A stretch of DNA of 64,000 bases from Acinetobacter pittii ANC 4050 (GTDB lineage: Bacteria; Pseudomonadota; Gammaproteobacteria; Pseudomonadales; Moraxellaceae), in contig NZ_KB976987.1 of the NCBI RefSeq assembly GCF_000399685.1, forward strand, positions 2,183,944-2,247,943. The letters are read 5' to 3'. Under the pieces are notes generated by a model. The model saw only the letters and a program-made list of their open reading frames with translations, did no database searches and was not told where the DNA came from. Made by a program: the position numbers and the translations under genes. Position 1 is the first letter of the stretch; the number at the start of each line of letters is the position of its first letter. This document shows, piece after piece, positions 29,592 to 38,827 of the stretch.

Positions 29592-30782
29592 TTATGCAGT
29601 TACTTTCGCAACAACACCAGCACCTACAGTACGACCACCTTCACGGATCGCAAAACGTAGACCTGGGTCCATTGCGATTGGGTGGATTAATTCTACTGAC
29701 ATTTCAACGTTGTCGCCTGGCATAACCATTTCAACGCCGTCTTGTAATTGGATTGCACCAGTTACGTCAGTTGTACGGAAGTAGAACTGTGGACGGTAAC
29801 CATTTAAGAATGGAGTGTGACGACCACCTTCTTCTTTAGAAAGTACGTATACTTCTGCGTCGAATTTAGTGTGCGGCTTGATTGTACCTGGTTTAGCAAG
29901 TACTTGACCACGTTGCACGTCTTCACGCTTAGTACCACGAAGTAAGATACCACAGTTCTCACCTGCACGGCCTTCGTCAAGAAGTTTACGGAACATTTCT
30001 ACGCCAGTTACAGTTGTTTTAACTGTATCTTTAATACCAACGATCTCTACTTCTTCACCAACTTTAACGATACCAGCTTCTACACGGCCTGTTACTACAG
30101 TACCACGACCAGAAATTGAGAATACGTCTTCGATTGGCATTAAGAATGCTTTGTCGATAGCACGTTCTGGTTCTGGGATGTAAGAGTCAAGCGCTTCAAC
30201 AAGAGCAAGAACTGAAGGCTCGCCATATTGACCAGCATCGCCTTCCAACGCTTTAAGCGCAGAACCACGGATAACTGGAGTGTCATCACCTGGGAAGTCA
30301 TAAGTAGAAAGAAGTTCACGAACTTCCATTTCTACTAATTCAAGTAATTCTTCATCATCAACAAGGTCACACTTGTTCAAGAATACGATGATGTAAGGTA
30401 CACCAACCTGACGAGAAAGAAGGATGTGTTCACGAGTTTGTGGCATTGGACCGTCAGTCGCAGCACACACAAGGATCGCGCCGTCCATCTGAGCAGCACC
30501 AGTAATCATGTTTTTAACGTAATCGGCGTGGCCCGGGCAGTCAACGTGCGCGTAGTGACGAATTGGAGAATCGTATTCTACGTGTGAAGTATTAATTGTA
30601 ATACCACGTGCTTTTTCTTCAGGTGCTGAGTCGATTTGTGAGTAATCTTTCGCTTCACCGCCGTAAGTTTTTGCACAAATAGTTGCAATCGCAGCAGTTA
30701 AAGTTGTTTTACCATGGTCAACGTGACCGATTGTGCCCACGTTTACGTGTGGCTTATTACGTTCAAACTTGGCTTTAGCCAT
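29592..30782 (-). CDS. tuf: Elongation factor Tu
   Basis: GTPase delivering aminoacyl-tRNA to the ribosome. It has G1 GHVDHGKTT, switch I with [14 protein letters not shown]3 DCPGHADY, G4 NKCD and G5 SALKAL, then domains 2 and 3 ending VGAGVVAKV. The 396 residues are standard. It is last in rpsL-rpsG-fusA-tuf. The 95-bp fusA-tuf spacer holds a hairpin (30805-30827). Most Acinetobacter carry a second tuf elsewhere, which cannot be seen here. Confidence 0.98.
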   Translation of the reverse strand: MAKAKFERNKPHVNVGTIGHVDHGKTTLTAAIATICAKTYGGEAKDYSQIDSAPEEKARGITINTSHVEYDSPIRHYAHVDCPGHADYVKNMITGAAQMDGAILVCAATDGPMPQTREHILLSRQVGVPYIIVFLNKCDLVDDEELLELVEMEVRELLSTYDFPGDDTPVIRGSALKALEGDAGQYGEPSVLALVEALDSYIPEPERAIDKAFLMPIEDVFSISGRGTVVTGRVEAGIVKVGEEVEIVGIKDTVKTTVTGVEMFRKLLDEGRAGENCGILLRGTKREDVQRGQVLAKPGTIKPHTKFDAEVYVLSKEEGGRHTPFLNGYRPQFYFRTTDVTGAIQLQDGVEMVMPGDNVEMSVELIHPIAMDPGLRFAIREGGRTVGAGVVAKVTA

Positions 30783-30804
30783 GATGATCTTCCTTTATAA
30801 ACTA

Positions 30805-30827
30805 CTCATGGAGGGTCACCCCATGAG
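30805..30827 (-). other. Hairpin in the fusA-tuf spacer
   Basis: A 7-bp stem (ctcatgg / ccatgag) with inner G-C pairs lies shortly before the tuf start. There is no T run, so it is not a terminator; it may be a processing or translation element. Confidence 0.5.
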
Positions 30828-30877
30828 CACTTGGTTTTTAACTAAGAAATTAGTTTGGGCTTATAGTAATCGAAAGA

Positions 30878-33016
30878 TTACTCGTCGTCACCTTTTTTAC
30901 CGCCAGATTGGAATTTAGCGATAATGCCTTCAGCCACGTTACGTGGAGTTTCAGCGTATTTAGCAAATTCCATAGAGTAAGTCGCACGACCTTGAGACAT
31001 AGAACGCATTTGAGTCGCGTAACCAAACATCTCAGCAAGAGGAACTTCAGCTTTAATTGCTTTTGTTCCACCAGGAAGATCGTCCATACCTTGAACCATA
31101 CCACGACGACGGTTTAAGTCACCCATGATATCGCCCATGTAGTCTTCTGGAGTTTCTACTTCAACTTTCATGATAGGTTCAAGAAGGATAGGATCCGCTT
31201 TCATGAAACCATCACGGAAGGCATAAGAACCTGCCATTTTGAACGATAATTCGTCAGAGTCGACGTCATGGTAAGAACCATCGAATAATGTCGCTTTAAT
31301 ACCAACAACAGGGTAACCAGCCAATACACCATTCTTCATACGTTCTTGAATACCTTTGTCAACCGCGCCAAAGAATTCTTTAGGTACTACACCGCCAACA
31401 ACTTCTTCAACGAATTGGTATTCTTTACCAGCTTCTTCAACATCAAGCGGCTCAAGACGTACATATACGTGACCAAACTTACCTTTACCACCAGTTTGAC
31501 GTACGAATTTACCTTCTTGTTCAACAGACTTTTTGATCGTTTCACGGTAAGCAACCATTGGTTTACCAATGTTAGCTTCAACACCGAATTCACGCTTCAT
31601 ACGGTCAACAATGATGTCAAGGTGAAGCTCACCCATACCAGCAATAATTGTTTGACCAGATTCTTCGTCTGTACGAACGCGGAACGATGGATCTTCCTTA
31701 GCCAAACGACCTAAAGCGATAGACATTTTTTCTTGGTCTGCTTTAGTTTTTGGTTCAACAGCCAATGAAATTACTGGCTCTGGGAATTCCATACGCTCAA
31801 GAGTAATGATGTTTTTCTCATCACATAATGTATCACCAGTTGTAACGTCTTTAAGACCTACACACGCTGCGATATCACCTGCACGGATTTCATCAAGATC
31901 TTGACGTTCGTTCGCATGCATTTGCACGATACGACCGATACGTTCACGCTTAGCTTTAACTGGGTTATAAACCGGATCACCTTGTTTAAGAACACCAGAG
32001 TAAACACGTACGAATGTTAAGTTACCTACGAATTTGTCGTTCATGATTTTGAACGCAAGCGCAGAGAACGGAGCTTCGTCAGATGCTTCACGAGACGCTT
32101 TAGTTTCGTCTTTGTCGTCAAGGATACCTTCGATCGCTTTAACTTCTGTAGGTGATGGTAAGAATTCAATTACAGCATCCAACATACGTTGAACACCTTT
32201 GTTCTTGAATGCAGAACCACAAAGCATTACTTGAATTTCAGAAGCTAATGTACGAGCACGTAGACCTGCAATGATCTCTTCTTTAGAAAGATCACCTTCT
32301 TCAAGGTACTTGTCCATTAATTCTTCAGAAGCTTCAGCCGCAGCTTCAACCATTTTTGTACGCCATTCTTGAGCAGTATCAACTAGGTCAGCTGGGATAT
32401 CAGCATATTCAAACTTCATACCTTGAGATGCTTCATCCCAGATAATCGCTTTCATTTCGATAAGGTCAACAACACCCTGGAATGTATCTTCAGCACCAAT
32501 TGGCACAACGATAGGTACAGGATTACCACCTAAACGAGTTTTAACTTGCTCAACAGCACGGAAGAAGTTTGCACCAGTACGGTCCATCTTGTTCACGAAT
32601 GCTAAACGAGGCACTTTATATTTGTTCGCTTGACGCCATACAGTTTCAGACTGAGGTTGTACACCACCTACAGCACAGTAAACCATGCACGCACCGTCAA
32701 GAACACGCATAGAACGTTCAACTTCGATTGTGAAGTCTACGTGTCCCGGGGTGTCAATTACGTTGATACGGTGTTGTTCGAATTGGTTACCCATACCAGA
32801 CCAGAAACAAGTTGTAGCAGCAGAGGTAATTGTAATACCACGCTCTTGCTCTTGTTCCATCCAGTCCATTGTTGCTGCACCGTCGTGTACTTCACCAATT
32901 TTGTGAGATACACCTGTGTAGAACAAAATACGTTCAGTTGTAGTTGTTTTACCTGCGTCAATGTGCGCAGAAATACCGATGTTACGGTAACGAGTAATTG
33001 GGGTTTGGCGAGCCAT
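30878..33016 (-). CDS. fusA: Elongation factor G
   Basis: Translocation GTPase, also used with RRF in ribosome recycling. Features: [18 protein letters not shown] (G1), [11 protein letters not shown] (switch I), DTPGHVDF (G3), NKMDRTG (G4), then domains II-V ending [15 protein letters not shown]. The ATG at 33016 ([12 protein letters not shown]) gives 712 residues, the family N terminus. The upstream in-frame extension of 15 codons lacks similarity. No residue change that would obviously give fusidic acid resistance was looked for beyond these motifs. Confidence 0.98.
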   Translation of the reverse strand: MARQTPITRYRNIGISAHIDAGKTTTTERILFYTGVSHKIGEVHDGAATMDWMEQEQERGITITSAATTCFWSGMGNQFEQHRINVIDTPGHVDFTIEVERSMRVLDGACMVYCAVGGVQPQSETVWRQANKYKVPRLAFVNKMDRTGANFFRAVEQVKTRLGGNPVPIVVPIGAEDTFQGVVDLIEMKAIIWDEASQGMKFEYADIPADLVDTAQEWRTKMVEAAAEASEELMDKYLEEGDLSKEEIIAGLRARTLASEIQVMLCGSAFKNKGVQRMLDAVIEFLPSPTEVKAIEGILDDKDETKASREASDEAPFSALAFKIMNDKFVGNLTFVRVYSGVLKQGDPVYNPVKAKRERIGRIVQMHANERQDLDEIRAGDIAACVGLKDVTTGDTLCDEKNIITLERMEFPEPVISLAVEPKTKADQEKMSIALGRLAKEDPSFRVRTDEESGQTIIAGMGELHLDIIVDRMKREFGVEANIGKPMVAYRETIKKSVEQEGKFVRQTGGKGKFGHVYVRLEPLDVEEAGKEYQFVEEVVGGVVPKEFFGAVDKGIQERMKNGVLAGYPVVGIKATLFDGSYHDVDSDELSFKMAGSYAFRDGFMKADPILLEPIMKVEVETPEDYMGDIMGDLNRRRGMVQGMDDLPGGTKAIKAEVPLAEMFGYATQMRSMSQGRATYSMEFAKYAETPRNVAEGIIAKFQSGGKKGDDE

Positions 33017-33193
33017 GATGTCTACATTCCTAAATGTTATATTTAAAACAGGACGCACCAATTAAATTGATGCGCGCGAATATCCAAACAGGCAACTTAA
33101 ATACCTGCAAAGCCCCCACTTTGATAGAGAGCAATGTTGAATCGAGCTGCTGTACGCATGAATATTCTCCTGAATAAGGCCTGTTTTATCCGC

Positions 33194-33664
33194 TTAGAAA
33201 CGGTAGTGAGAGAAGGCTTTGTTAGCTTCAGCCATACGGTGCACATCTTCACGTTTTTTGATTGCTGCACCTTTACCTTCAGCTGCATCAAGCAACTCAC
33301 CAGCAAGACGTAAAGCCATCGTTTTTTCAGAACGCTTAGCAGCAGCATCTACTAACCAACGCATAGCTAAGGCAGTACGACGGGATGGGCGTACTTCCAT
33401 AGGTACTTGATAAGTAGCACCACCAACACGGCGTGCTTTTACTTCAACCATAGGACGAACTTTTTCAAGAGTAGTCTCGAAAAATTCAACTGGGTCTACT
33501 TTGTTTTTTTCTTGAACGCGTTCTAAAGCACCGTAAACGATACTTTCTGCAATCGATTTTTTACCATCTTGCATTACGTGGTTCATGAATTTAGCGATTG
33601 TTTGGCTGCTAAATTTTGGATCTGGAAGGATCTCACGAGCAGCGACTACGCGACGTCTTGGCAT
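33194..33664 (-). CDS. rpsG: Ribosomal protein S7
   Basis: 16S rRNA 3'-domain primary binder that nucleates the 30S head. Sequence [47 protein letters not shown] and AFSHYRF are all S7. Its 156 residues are normal. In E. coli, S7 also represses its operon by binding the S12-S7 spacer, and the 160-bp spacer here is strongly structured. Second gene of the str operon. Confidence 0.98.
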
Positions 33665-33682
33665 TTTAATACACCTAATAAT

Positions 33683-33752
33683 ATGACACTTCAGGATGAT
33701 CCAGCAGTTTGTACAAGTGTCATGTACACGACGCTGGCCTTACTATACGTCG
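33683..33752 (-). promoter_or_regulatory. Structured rpsL-rpsG spacer, candidate S7 target
   Basis: Two stem-loops can be drawn in the spacer: a 9-bp perfect stem (atgacactt / aagtgtcat, 33683-33723) and a second one closed by cgacg / cgtcg (33729-33752). In E. coli this spacer binds S7 for feedback control. Equivalence here is inference from position and structure. Confidence 0.45.
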
Positions 33753-33824
33753 CTTGAATTACAAATCTATGAAGAATTCAAACAAGCGAAACGCTAAAGG
33801 GCTTATTCGACTAGTTTCCTAGAA

Positions 33825-34199
33825 TTACTTCTTAGGACGCTTAGTACCGTATTTAGAACGTGATTGATTACGATCTTTAACACCAGCACAGTCTAATGAG
33901 CCACGAACGGTATGGTAACGTACACCCGGTAAGTCTTTAACACGACCACCACGGATAAGAACAACACTGTGCTCTTGTAAGTTATGGCCTTCACCACCGA
34001 TGTAGCTAGATACTTCAAAACCTGAAGTTAAGCGAACACGGCAAACCTTACGCATAGCTGAGTTAGGTTTTTTAGGTGTAGTTGTATAAACACGTGTACA
34101 AACACCACGACGTTGTGGACAAGCCTTCAACGCAGGAACTTTGGATTTTTCAACCAAAGTCGTACGACCCTTACGGATCAACTGATTCGTTGTTGCCAT
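33825..34199 (-). CDS. rpsL: Ribosomal protein S12
   Basis: Decoding-centre protein of the 30S subunit. The 124 residues contain [15 protein letters not shown] with Lys43 and [17 protein letters not shown] with Lys88; both lysines are the wild-type residues, so the common streptomycin-resistance changes are absent. GGGAG precedes the ATG. First gene of the str operon, under a near-consensus promoter with a dyad leader. Confidence 0.98.
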   Translation of the reverse strand: MATTNQLIRKGRTTLVEKSKVPALKACPQRRGVCTRVYTTTPKKPNSAMRKVCRVRLTSGFEVSSYIGGEGHNLQEHSVVLIRGGRVKDLPGVRYHTVRGSLDCAGVKDRNQSRSKYGTKRPKK

Positions 34200-34218
34200 A
34201 TGGCAATTCTCCCGTTAT

Positions 34219-34255
34219 TAAAAAACCTTAAAAAGAAAATACCTCTTTTTAAGGG
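34219..34255 (-). promoter_or_regulatory. Attenuator-like hairpin in rpsL leader
   Basis: On the minus strand an 11-bp perfect A-U-rich stem (ccttaaaaaga / tctttttaagg) is followed at once by six T, just before the rpsL ribosome site. The shape is that of an intrinsic terminator inside the 5' leader, so it may attenuate the str operon. The weak A-U stem leaves its efficiency open. Confidence 0.5.
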
Positions 34256-34261
34256 CACATA

Positions 34262-34290
34262 ATTGTAAGCCAAGATGCAAAAATGGTCAA
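34262..34290 (-). promoter_or_regulatory. Sigma-70 promoter of rpsL-rpsG-fusA-tuf
   Basis: On the minus strand TTGACC, 17-bp spacer, TACAAT: near consensus and correctly placed about 70 bp before rpsL. The -35 lies in a dyad (ggtcaaca / tgttgacc, 34285-34318) that could be a protein site. Confidence 0.78.
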
Positions 34291-34400
34291 CACGGCAATA
34301 CATTACCAAATGTTGACCATATCAATGTTTGACAGGACGATTTACAAATTTAAATGGAGGTTAGTTTCACTTTTTAAACCTTCTCTTTGTAAGGGTATTG

Positions 34401-35720
34401 TTAAGAGTATTTCTTATCTTCCATTATCTCATCATCGTCTTCAGGAGTTAAAGCTGGCTTTTGCTCAGTATGCTCATGCTCTGCTACATGCTTGTCGGCA
34501 AGTTTTTCGAGGCCCTGATGAACATTTTCCTGAATTTTTTCTTCACTCTTTGTGCCTTCGGTAGGCTTTAACACAATAGAAACTTTTGAAATCACATCAT
34601 GATTTTCTACTTTATGATGATGAGCAGCATGAATATTGCCATCCTCACCTACATTTAAAAGTCTTGGGCTAGCTTTTTGGATGAGTGTAACCGCAGCATA
34701 ATAAGCCTGTAACGGAGATAAATGCTCACTTGGGTGTTCATTTAAATAATGTCTTGCAGCTCCGAAAATTGCTTGAGCTTTATGACCTACATCCTCTTGT
34801 AATTTCCAGCTATACACTGCGCTTAAAACAGCCCCGGCAACTGGTGTAAATTTACTAAAAACAGACAGTTTAGGAATACGGTTTAACCAATCCCATTTAA
34901 ACTCCCCATCTTCATTTACCAGCCAGTTTTTTAAAGTGTCTATATCTGTGGTTGAACCCAACACTTGCTGAAATTGATGAATATCTTGAGTTTCCAACAT
35001 GTTTCGTAAGGTTTTCAAAGCTAACAAAAGAGTTTGTTTTTCAGCGATGAGACTAATATCAACTTCTTTAAAAATAAACTCTACAACATCTTGATCAGTA
35101 GCTTCTAAAAGATCAAAGCCATGTGATCTTCCTGTTTGATAAATAGTTCTTAAAACCAGAACTAATGAAACTGGAATATCTACCGCTGCACCAACAACAC
35201 CAGAGATACCTGTAATGGCACCTTGTACAGTCGCAATAAGCTTGTTTTGTTCAATAAGTGCCTGACTTAAACGTTGAGAACGGCTAGTATCTTTAGTTAA
35301 TTCAAATAAATCTTTGGCTCCCGCTTCTTCTAGGATTTTTTCAGTTAAGGTACTTTTTGAACTAAAGTCATTTAGCCAATCAAATAAATAGCCTGAGATT
35401 TTTTCATCCCAATCTGGTGAAAGAAAAGTAGCAACGCCATTTACTTTTTTAAAATGTCGACCAAACACCTGACGTGTGACTTTTGGTAAATGTTCTCTTA
35501 GCATTTGTTGAGGACTTTCATATTGCTCAACTTCAAATGGGCTTTTTGTTCTCGATCTACCTTCAACAGTTTTTCCAGTTGGGATGGGTTCAATTACCTT
35601 ACTGACGTCACCTGATTGGTTTTGTTGCAAGATACTCAATCCTGTAGAACTGAGCTTTTTAGCCACTCCGAAGACCTGAGAAAACAAATTGTCAGATTGA
35701 TTATTATTAAATTTTGTCAT
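34401..35720 (-). CDS. EcsC-family protein
   Basis: 439-residue protein with a central EcsC-like domain: ITGISGVVGAAVDIPVSLVLVLRTIYQTGRSHGFDL is the family's typical hydrophobic/DIP segment. The N terminus is Gln/Ser-rich. The C-terminal ~60 residues are His/Glu/Asp-rich (AAHHHKVENHD, HVAEHEHTEQ, EDDDEIMEDK). In Gram-positives EcsC lies beside an ABC transporter, but here it is alone. Function unknown. ATG at 35720; a TTG one codon upstream is ignored. Confidence 0.72.
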   Translation of the reverse strand: MTKFNNNQSDNLFSQVFGVAKKLSSTGLSILQQNQSGDVSKVIEPIPTGKTVEGRSRTKSPFEVEQYESPQQMLREHLPKVTRQVFGRHFKKVNGVATFLSPDWDEKISGYLFDWLNDFSSKSTLTEKILEEAGAKDLFELTKDTSRSQRLSQALIEQNKLIATVQGAITGISGVVGAAVDIPVSLVLVLRTIYQTGRSHGFDLLEATDQDVVEFIFKEVDISLIAEKQTLLLALKTLRNMLETQDIHQFQQVLGSTTDIDTLKNWLVNEDGEFKWDWLNRIPKLSVFSKFTPVAGAVLSAVYSWKLQEDVGHKAQAIFGAARHYLNEHPSEHLSPLQAYYAAVTLIQKASPRLLNVGEDGNIHAAHHHKVENHDVISKVSIVLKPTEGTKSEEKIQENVHQGLEKLADKHVAEHEHTEQKPALTPEDDDEIMEDKKYS

Positions 35721-36019
35721 CAAGTACCTCGATTTTTTAATTTATCTAATTAGAGATAAATACTAGGTGGAATGTGGATTTATCTCAACTTGAATGTGTG
35801 TATTTTAGTTAACCCTAAATGCAACATACTATGTATTTGGTTATTTTTTTTAAATGTAAAATTGTCATAAAGATTTGCCATAAGAAATAAAAAACCTTTC
35901 TGCTATCATGTTAACAACGAAAAACATGAGTCTCGTTTTCTTACAGCTATATTCTCCTATTCATTTTCATAGCTGTTGAACACGATAGACTCTTAATATC
36001 ACCATAAAGGGACCTGTAG
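35721..36019. other. Intergenic region between ecsC-like gene and fabB
   Basis: About 300 bp, AT-rich, between divergent genes; it must hold both promoters. Several A/T runs are present, but no -35/-10 pair with good spacing, no hairpin terminator and no small gene could be supported. Confidence 0.5.
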
Positions 36020-37249
36020 ATGAAACGTGTTGTAATCACTGGTATGGGTATTAACTCATGTATCGGTAACTCTTTAGAAGCAGTTACTCACTCACTTCAA
36101 AATGGAATCTCCGGGACACGTTTTAACCCAACTTATGCTGAACTCAATTTTAAAAGTCATGTTAGCGCTGCTGCAGACCAAGAATTTGATAATATCGATC
36201 GTAAATTAAAACGCTTTATGGGCGTATGTGCAATGTATGCCTACAACGCTGCTGTAGCTGCAGTTGAACATGCAGGACTTACTCCTGAGCAACTTAGCGG
36301 CAATCCACGTTATGGTATTGCAGGTGGTTCAGGTGGTGGCTCAACTGCTTCTGTTGTTGAAATGACAGAATTATTAGAAACTAAAGGCGCACGTAAAGTA
36401 GGCCCATTCTTTGTGCCACGTAACATGTCAAACACCATTACTGCGAACGTTGGTGTTGCATTTAAACTACAAGGTATTTCACATACTATTACGAGTGCTT
36501 GCGCAACTTCTGCTGACGCAATTGGTTATGCGTACAACTTGATCCAACTTGGCAAACAAGATCTTATGCTTGCTGGTGGCGGTGAAGAAGATCACTGGTC
36601 TCAAAGTTTATTGTTTGATGCAATGGGCGCACTTTGCTCAAAATATAATGACACTCCAGAAACAGCATCTCGTCCATATTCAGCAGACCGCGACGGCTTC
36701 GTTATTGCTGGCGGTGGTGGTTTCGTAGTACTTGAATCACTTGAGCATGCGCAAGCACGTGGTGCGAACATTTTAGCTGAAGTTGTTGGTTATGCTGCTA
36801 ACAGTGATGGTGCAGACATGGTTGCTCCAAGCGGTGAAGGTGCTACACGTTGTGTATTAATGGCACTTGAAGAAGCTAAACAACATGGCGTAGAAAAAAT
36901 TGACTATGTAAATACACATGGTACTTCTACTCCAGCAGGTGACATTACTGAACTTAAAGCAATGGAACGTGCATTTGGTGAAGGTAAGGTACCTCCTCTT
37001 AGCTCAACCAAATCGATGACAGGCCATAGCTTGGGTGCAGCTGGTGTACAAGAAGCTATTTACTCTGTACTAATGATGCAAAATGACTTTATTGCACCAA
37101 ACATCAACGTAACTGAACTTGATGAAGGCGCAAAACCTTTTGATATCGTACTTGAAAAACGTGATGCAAAATTGAATACTGTAATGAGTAACAGTTTTGG
37201 CTTTGGCGGTGTTAACGCTTGCCTTATTTTCAAGAAGTGGGATGCATAA
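36020..37249 (+). CDS. fabB: Beta-ketoacyl-ACP synthase I
   Basis: Condensing enzyme of fatty acid elongation, needed in FabB species for unsaturated fatty acids. Active-site Cys161 in SACATSADAIG, His in NTHGTSTPAGD and His in MTGHSLGAAGVQ form the Cys-His-His triad. The sequence follows E. coli FabB closely (GIAGGSGGGS, DAMGALCSKYNDTPE, DGFVIAGGGG, VMSNSFGFGGVNA). At 409 residues it is normal. fabA is not adjacent, unlike many proteobacteria. hemJ starts 18 bp later. Confidence 0.94.
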   Translation: MKRVVITGMGINSCIGNSLEAVTHSLQNGISGTRFNPTYAELNFKSHVSAAADQEFDNIDRKLKRFMGVCAMYAYNAAVAAVEHAGLTPEQLSGNPRYGIAGGSGGGSTASVVEMTELLETKGARKVGPFFVPRNMSNTITANVGVAFKLQGISHTITSACATSADAIGYAYNLIQLGKQDLMLAGGGEEDHWSQSLLFDAMGALCSKYNDTPETASRPYSADRDGFVIAGGGGFVVLESLEHAQARGANILAEVVGYAANSDGADMVAPSGEGATRCVLMALEEAKQHGVEKIDYVNTHGTSTPAGDITELKAMERAFGEGKVPPLSSTKSMTGHSLGAAGVQEAIYSVLMMQNDFIAPNINVTELDEGAKPFDIVLEKRDAKLNTVMSNSFGFGGVNACLIFKKWDA

Positions 37250-37267
37250 TCCCACGTAGGATTATCG

Positions 37268-37720
37268 ATGGATGCACCTTCTGATGCTTTTTTGTGGGTA
37301 AAAGCATTACATATTATTGCCGTGGTTTGTTGGTTCGCTGCTTTGTTCTACTTACCACGTCTATATGTTTATCATGCTATGAGTGAAGATGCTGCAAGTC
37401 ATCAACGCTTTGAGGTAATGGAACGTAAGTTGTATCGCGGAATTATGTGGCCTTCGATGATTGCGACATTAATAACCGCGCATTTCCTAGTAGATTGGGG
37501 TGATGCAACTCGACATTATCATCAAGCCACATGGTTTTACCTCAAAGTTGGATTAGTGGCTTTATTAGTAATTTACCATTTGGTATGTGGCTATTATCGT
37601 AAAAAGCTCATCGGAAATGCTCACTATAAATCACATAAGTTCTGGCGATTCTTTAATGAAATGCCAACCTTAATTTTATTTGCTGTTGTGATTTTAGTTG
37701 TTGTAAAGCCTCAGTTTTAA
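37268..37720 (+). CDS. hemJ: Protoporphyrinogen IX oxidase HemJ
   Basis: Membrane-bound enzyme for the penultimate step of haem synthesis in bacteria lacking HemG/HemY. The 150 residues hold about four membrane helices, with the conserved WVKALHIIAVVCWFAALFYLPRLYVYH (His in helix 1), MERKLYRGIMWPSM, WFYLKVGLVALLVIYH and RFFNEMPTL segments. It follows fabB by 18 bp and is likely co-transcribed. Its stop codon lies in the terminator loop. Confidence 0.93.
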   Translation: MDAPSDAFLWVKALHIIAVVCWFAALFYLPRLYVYHAMSEDAASHQRFEVMERKLYRGIMWPSMIATLITAHFLVDWGDATRHYHQATWFYLKVGLVALLVIYHLVCGYYRKKLIGNAHYKSHKFWRFFNEMPTLILFAVVILVVVKPQF

Positions 37721-37734
37721 CTGGGGCTTTTACT
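37706..37734 (+). terminator. Terminator of fabB-hemJ, overlapping the hemJ stop
   Basis: A 10-bp stem (agcctcagtt / aactggggct, one G-U) is followed by T's; the TAA of hemJ is at the loop. Confidence 0.82.
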
Positions 37735-37881
37735 TTTCTTATCTAAGCATTCTTTTATTCATCCTAATAAAATGCACAATCTATTCAAACAATTATATTT
37801 CTCAAAACAGAACTATAAAATTAATCAATACCCTACCTCTTTATTTAGCAATACCTAACCTATACTATGCTAAAGAAATAG

Positions 37882-38442
37882 ATGAATTCATTTAATGGCA
37901 AAGCTATGCTAACTTTTAATGCCTTTAAACGCTTAATCCATACACCATTTATTCTGATTACACTTTTTATTTTCCGTCACTTAAAAAACTACCCGATTAG
38001 ACACTTGACTGCTCAAGAAAAAATATTAGCGCAAATGGTCTTTGGCAATATGCTTAATTGTGAAAGACCTAAAATTATTGCTACTCGTTACCTACCTTGG
38101 CAATCTTGCGGTATTTTTATGGCCCCCAATGGGAATATTTATGTCAATCCTTCTGATTACAGCGAAAACTACGCACTAGAATCTAAGTTTATGCAGGGTA
38201 TTTTTATCCACGAACTCACGCACGTCATGCAATATCAAAAAGGGATTCATGTGTTAGTTAAAGGTGCGTTACTACAATCGGCCTATTACCTCAGTTTTAA
38301 AAGTTACAATCCCTATAAATACACCTATCACCCTCACAAAGCATTTAGTACGTATAATATTGAACAGCAAGGCGAAATTGCACGCGACATTTGCTCTGGA
38401 AAAATCCCCAATATCATCTGTTCACCTCAACTTGATTTGTAA
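37882..38442 (+). CDS. Putative zincin-type metalloprotease (vgr-related family)
   Basis: 186-residue protein with a zinc-protease motif HELTHVMQ at residues about 111-118, inside FMQGIFIHELTHVMQYQ. Upstream, GIFMAPNGNIYVNPSDY resembles small proteins annotated vgr-related in other proteobacteria; that label is from pattern memory. A hydrophobic N-terminal stretch (PFILITLFIFRHL) may anchor it. There is no type VI secretion or Rhs gene in the window, so it is an orphan. Start uncertain: ATG 37882 or 37906; no strong ribosome site. Confidence 0.6.
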   Translation: MNSFNGKAMLTFNAFKRLIHTPFILITLFIFRHLKNYPIRHLTAQEKILAQMVFGNMLNCERPKIIATRYLPWQSCGIFMAPNGNIYVNPSDYSENYALESKFMQGIFIHELTHVMQYQKGIHVLVKGALLQSAYYLSFKSYNPYKYTYHPHKAFSTYNIEQQGEIARDICSGKIPNIICSPQLDL

Positions 38443-38827
38443 CTAAATAATCAATCTTGCTTTGAACGTAACATTTCTTGCTTAATGTAAATGAGAATTC
38501 TTATAAATCAGAAATACTTATCTAAACTATAAAAGTAGGCTTACTTAATTCAAATTATTGAAAAAAATAGAACAGACTTATTCCAAATTAGCTTGTAATA
38601 AGGCAGTATACAAACAATAAAAATAATGAAGCCTGTTTCTATTCTATACAGAAAATCTCGTTATTTTTACGCAGAAAATATGGGATTGGTATATATTATT
38701 GATCTTGACATTTTTGTTTACTATTTTAATTGTTTACTATCGTATCATACACATCGTTGAAAAATTATATCCATAAAAATCAACACTGTGTGTATCTATA
38801 TTCGTTATGATCTAGGATTAGGTTTGA
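38443..38827. other. Intergenic region upstream of nadE
   Basis: 385 bp without a supportable gene. It contains an exact 11-bp direct repeat TTGTTTACTAT at 38714-38724 and 38730-38740 (period 16 bp), overlapping a TTGACA at 38705-38710 that lacks a well-spaced -10. An imperfect dyad joins 38566-38575 (aatagaacag) and 38632-38643 across a long loop. The nadE promoter must be here. Confidence 0.55.

Noticed and set aside
31346..31714. Plus-strand open frames opposite fusA (also 32630-33046)
   Set aside because: They are antisense shadows of fusA with Thr/Phe/Asn-rich, repetitive composition, caused by strong codon bias on the other strand.
33825..34199. Streptomycin-resistance allele of rpsL
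   Set aside because: Lys43 and Lys88 are both present, the susceptible state.
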